From positions 9,721-73,720 of the forward strand of contig CAZEZP010000076.1 in the NCBI GenBank assembly GCA_964516435.1: a DNA stretch of 64,000 bases, written 5' to 3'. The DNA is from HGW-17 sp964516435 (GTDB taxonomy: Bacteria; Myxococcota_A; Polyangia; HGW-17). Within the stretch, counting starts at the first letter, position 1, and each line of letters begins with the position of its first letter. This document shows, piece by piece, positions 63,609 to 64,000 of this stretch. The translations under genes and the position numbers were made by a program. The notes under the pieces were generated by a model. It did not search any database. It worked only from the letters and a program-made list of their open reading frames with translations, and had not been told where the DNA came from.

Positions 63609-64000
63609 GTTTTCTTTCTTCTTCCGCCCACCGCCCGCTTCTTATCCACTCCCTATAGCATGCGTTTCAAAAAATCGAGTAATTTCAATATTTTGCATGA
63701 TAAATGAATACACTGCATTTCGGAAAGACCGGTTTCTTCGGGGGCATCCAGGCGTGAAGAGACGGGGAAGGGTTTTTGCTGGTTTTTGCAGGGCTCCCTG
63801 AATATGCAGAATTGGCATGCGGGAAGTTTCGCGGCGCTTTGGGCGGATGTGGAAGGCATTCGTTTGCCTGCGCGCGTGGGACGCGTGCGTGGCACGTGCA
63901 GAACTGCTGAAACCCTACACTAATTATATGCAGGGCGTTCGATGGGAGTGGATGGGAGCGCGAGGGGGAGGCGTCGAGGTCGAGGCATGCGGTGAGGGGG
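63609..64000. other. Unassigned right-hand end
   Basis: 392 bases from the carboxypeptidase stop to the window edge. I see no start with a ribosome site, no RNA gene and no clear terminator. The final bases are G-rich. Confidence 0.4.

Overview
The window is a GC-rich bacterial chromosome segment with about 43 protein genes, two serine tRNAs and the SRP RNA. At least 18 products carry a lipoprotein signal. Several are cysteine-rich, with repeats of the CGNGxxExxExCDG kind. Others have thrombospondin-3-like calcium repeats joined to OmpA domains, asparagine-rich tethers after the lipobox, beta-propellers, or TPR arrays. This style is typical of Myxococcota and related former Deltaproteobacteria (Bradymonadales-like groups also fit). 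The exact lineage cannot be fixed from the sequence alone. TonB-receptor and OmpA genes show a Gram-negative envelope.

Layout. 1-6776 (minus): phosphohexomutase, MraY, a propeller protein, a SpoIVB-type S55 protease and a second propeller protein cut by the window edge. 6960-9588 (minus): a beta-lactamase-fold lipoprotein, a membrane/zinc-ribbon gene with two apparent reading-frame breaks, and a 61-codon small protein. 9589-10470: a gene-poor AT-rich stretch holding one GC-rich structured island. 10471-20059 (plus): outer-membrane barrel, OmpA lipoprotein, TPR lipoprotein, a 1237-residue secreted ankyrin protein, and two more membrane/zinc-ribbon proteins. 20200-27398 (minus): a lipoprotein, a TonB-dependent receptor, an OmpA/TSP3 protein and two lipoproteins. 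27709-33164 (plus): a 1463-residue TPR protein, a zinc-ribbon protein and a metallo-beta-lactamase-fold hydrolase. 33230-40294: small lipoproteins, a peptidoglycan amidase, a radical SAM DNA-modification/repair-type protein, a 21-bp minisatellite and a cysteine-rich lipoprotein behind a sigma-54-like promoter. 40626-46604 (plus): PhaR-type DNA-binding protein, PP2C-like phosphatase, cobalamin adenosyltransferase, then two large lipoproteins. 46688-54280 (minus): pyruvate phosphate dikinase, two lipoproteins, then the conserved block tRNA-Ser, tRNA-Ser, ffs, dnaX, ybaB, recR. 54397-63608: a propeller lipoprotein divergent from an EGF/clostripain lipoprotein, an RluA pseudouridine synthase with a partner protein, and a penicillin-binding-type carboxypeptidase.

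How they fit together. Housekeeping functions are cell-wall synthesis and turnover (MraY, phosphohexomutase, amidase, S11 peptidase), replication and recombination repair (DnaX, RecR, YbaB), tRNA/SRP RNA and central carbon metabolism (PpdK). Most of the remainder is an envelope and surface repertoire of unknown function. The most unusual signals are listed next. First, two members of the membrane/zinc-ribbon family have reading frames that break exactly at seven-base homopolymers matching -1 slippery heptamers. Second, a homogenised 21-bp minisatellite has decayed units of the same period on both sides. Third, the barrel/OmpA/TPR/ankyrin cluster lies between the zinc-ribbon proteins. Fourth, a C11 protease lipoprotein with EGF modules faces a propeller lipoprotein.
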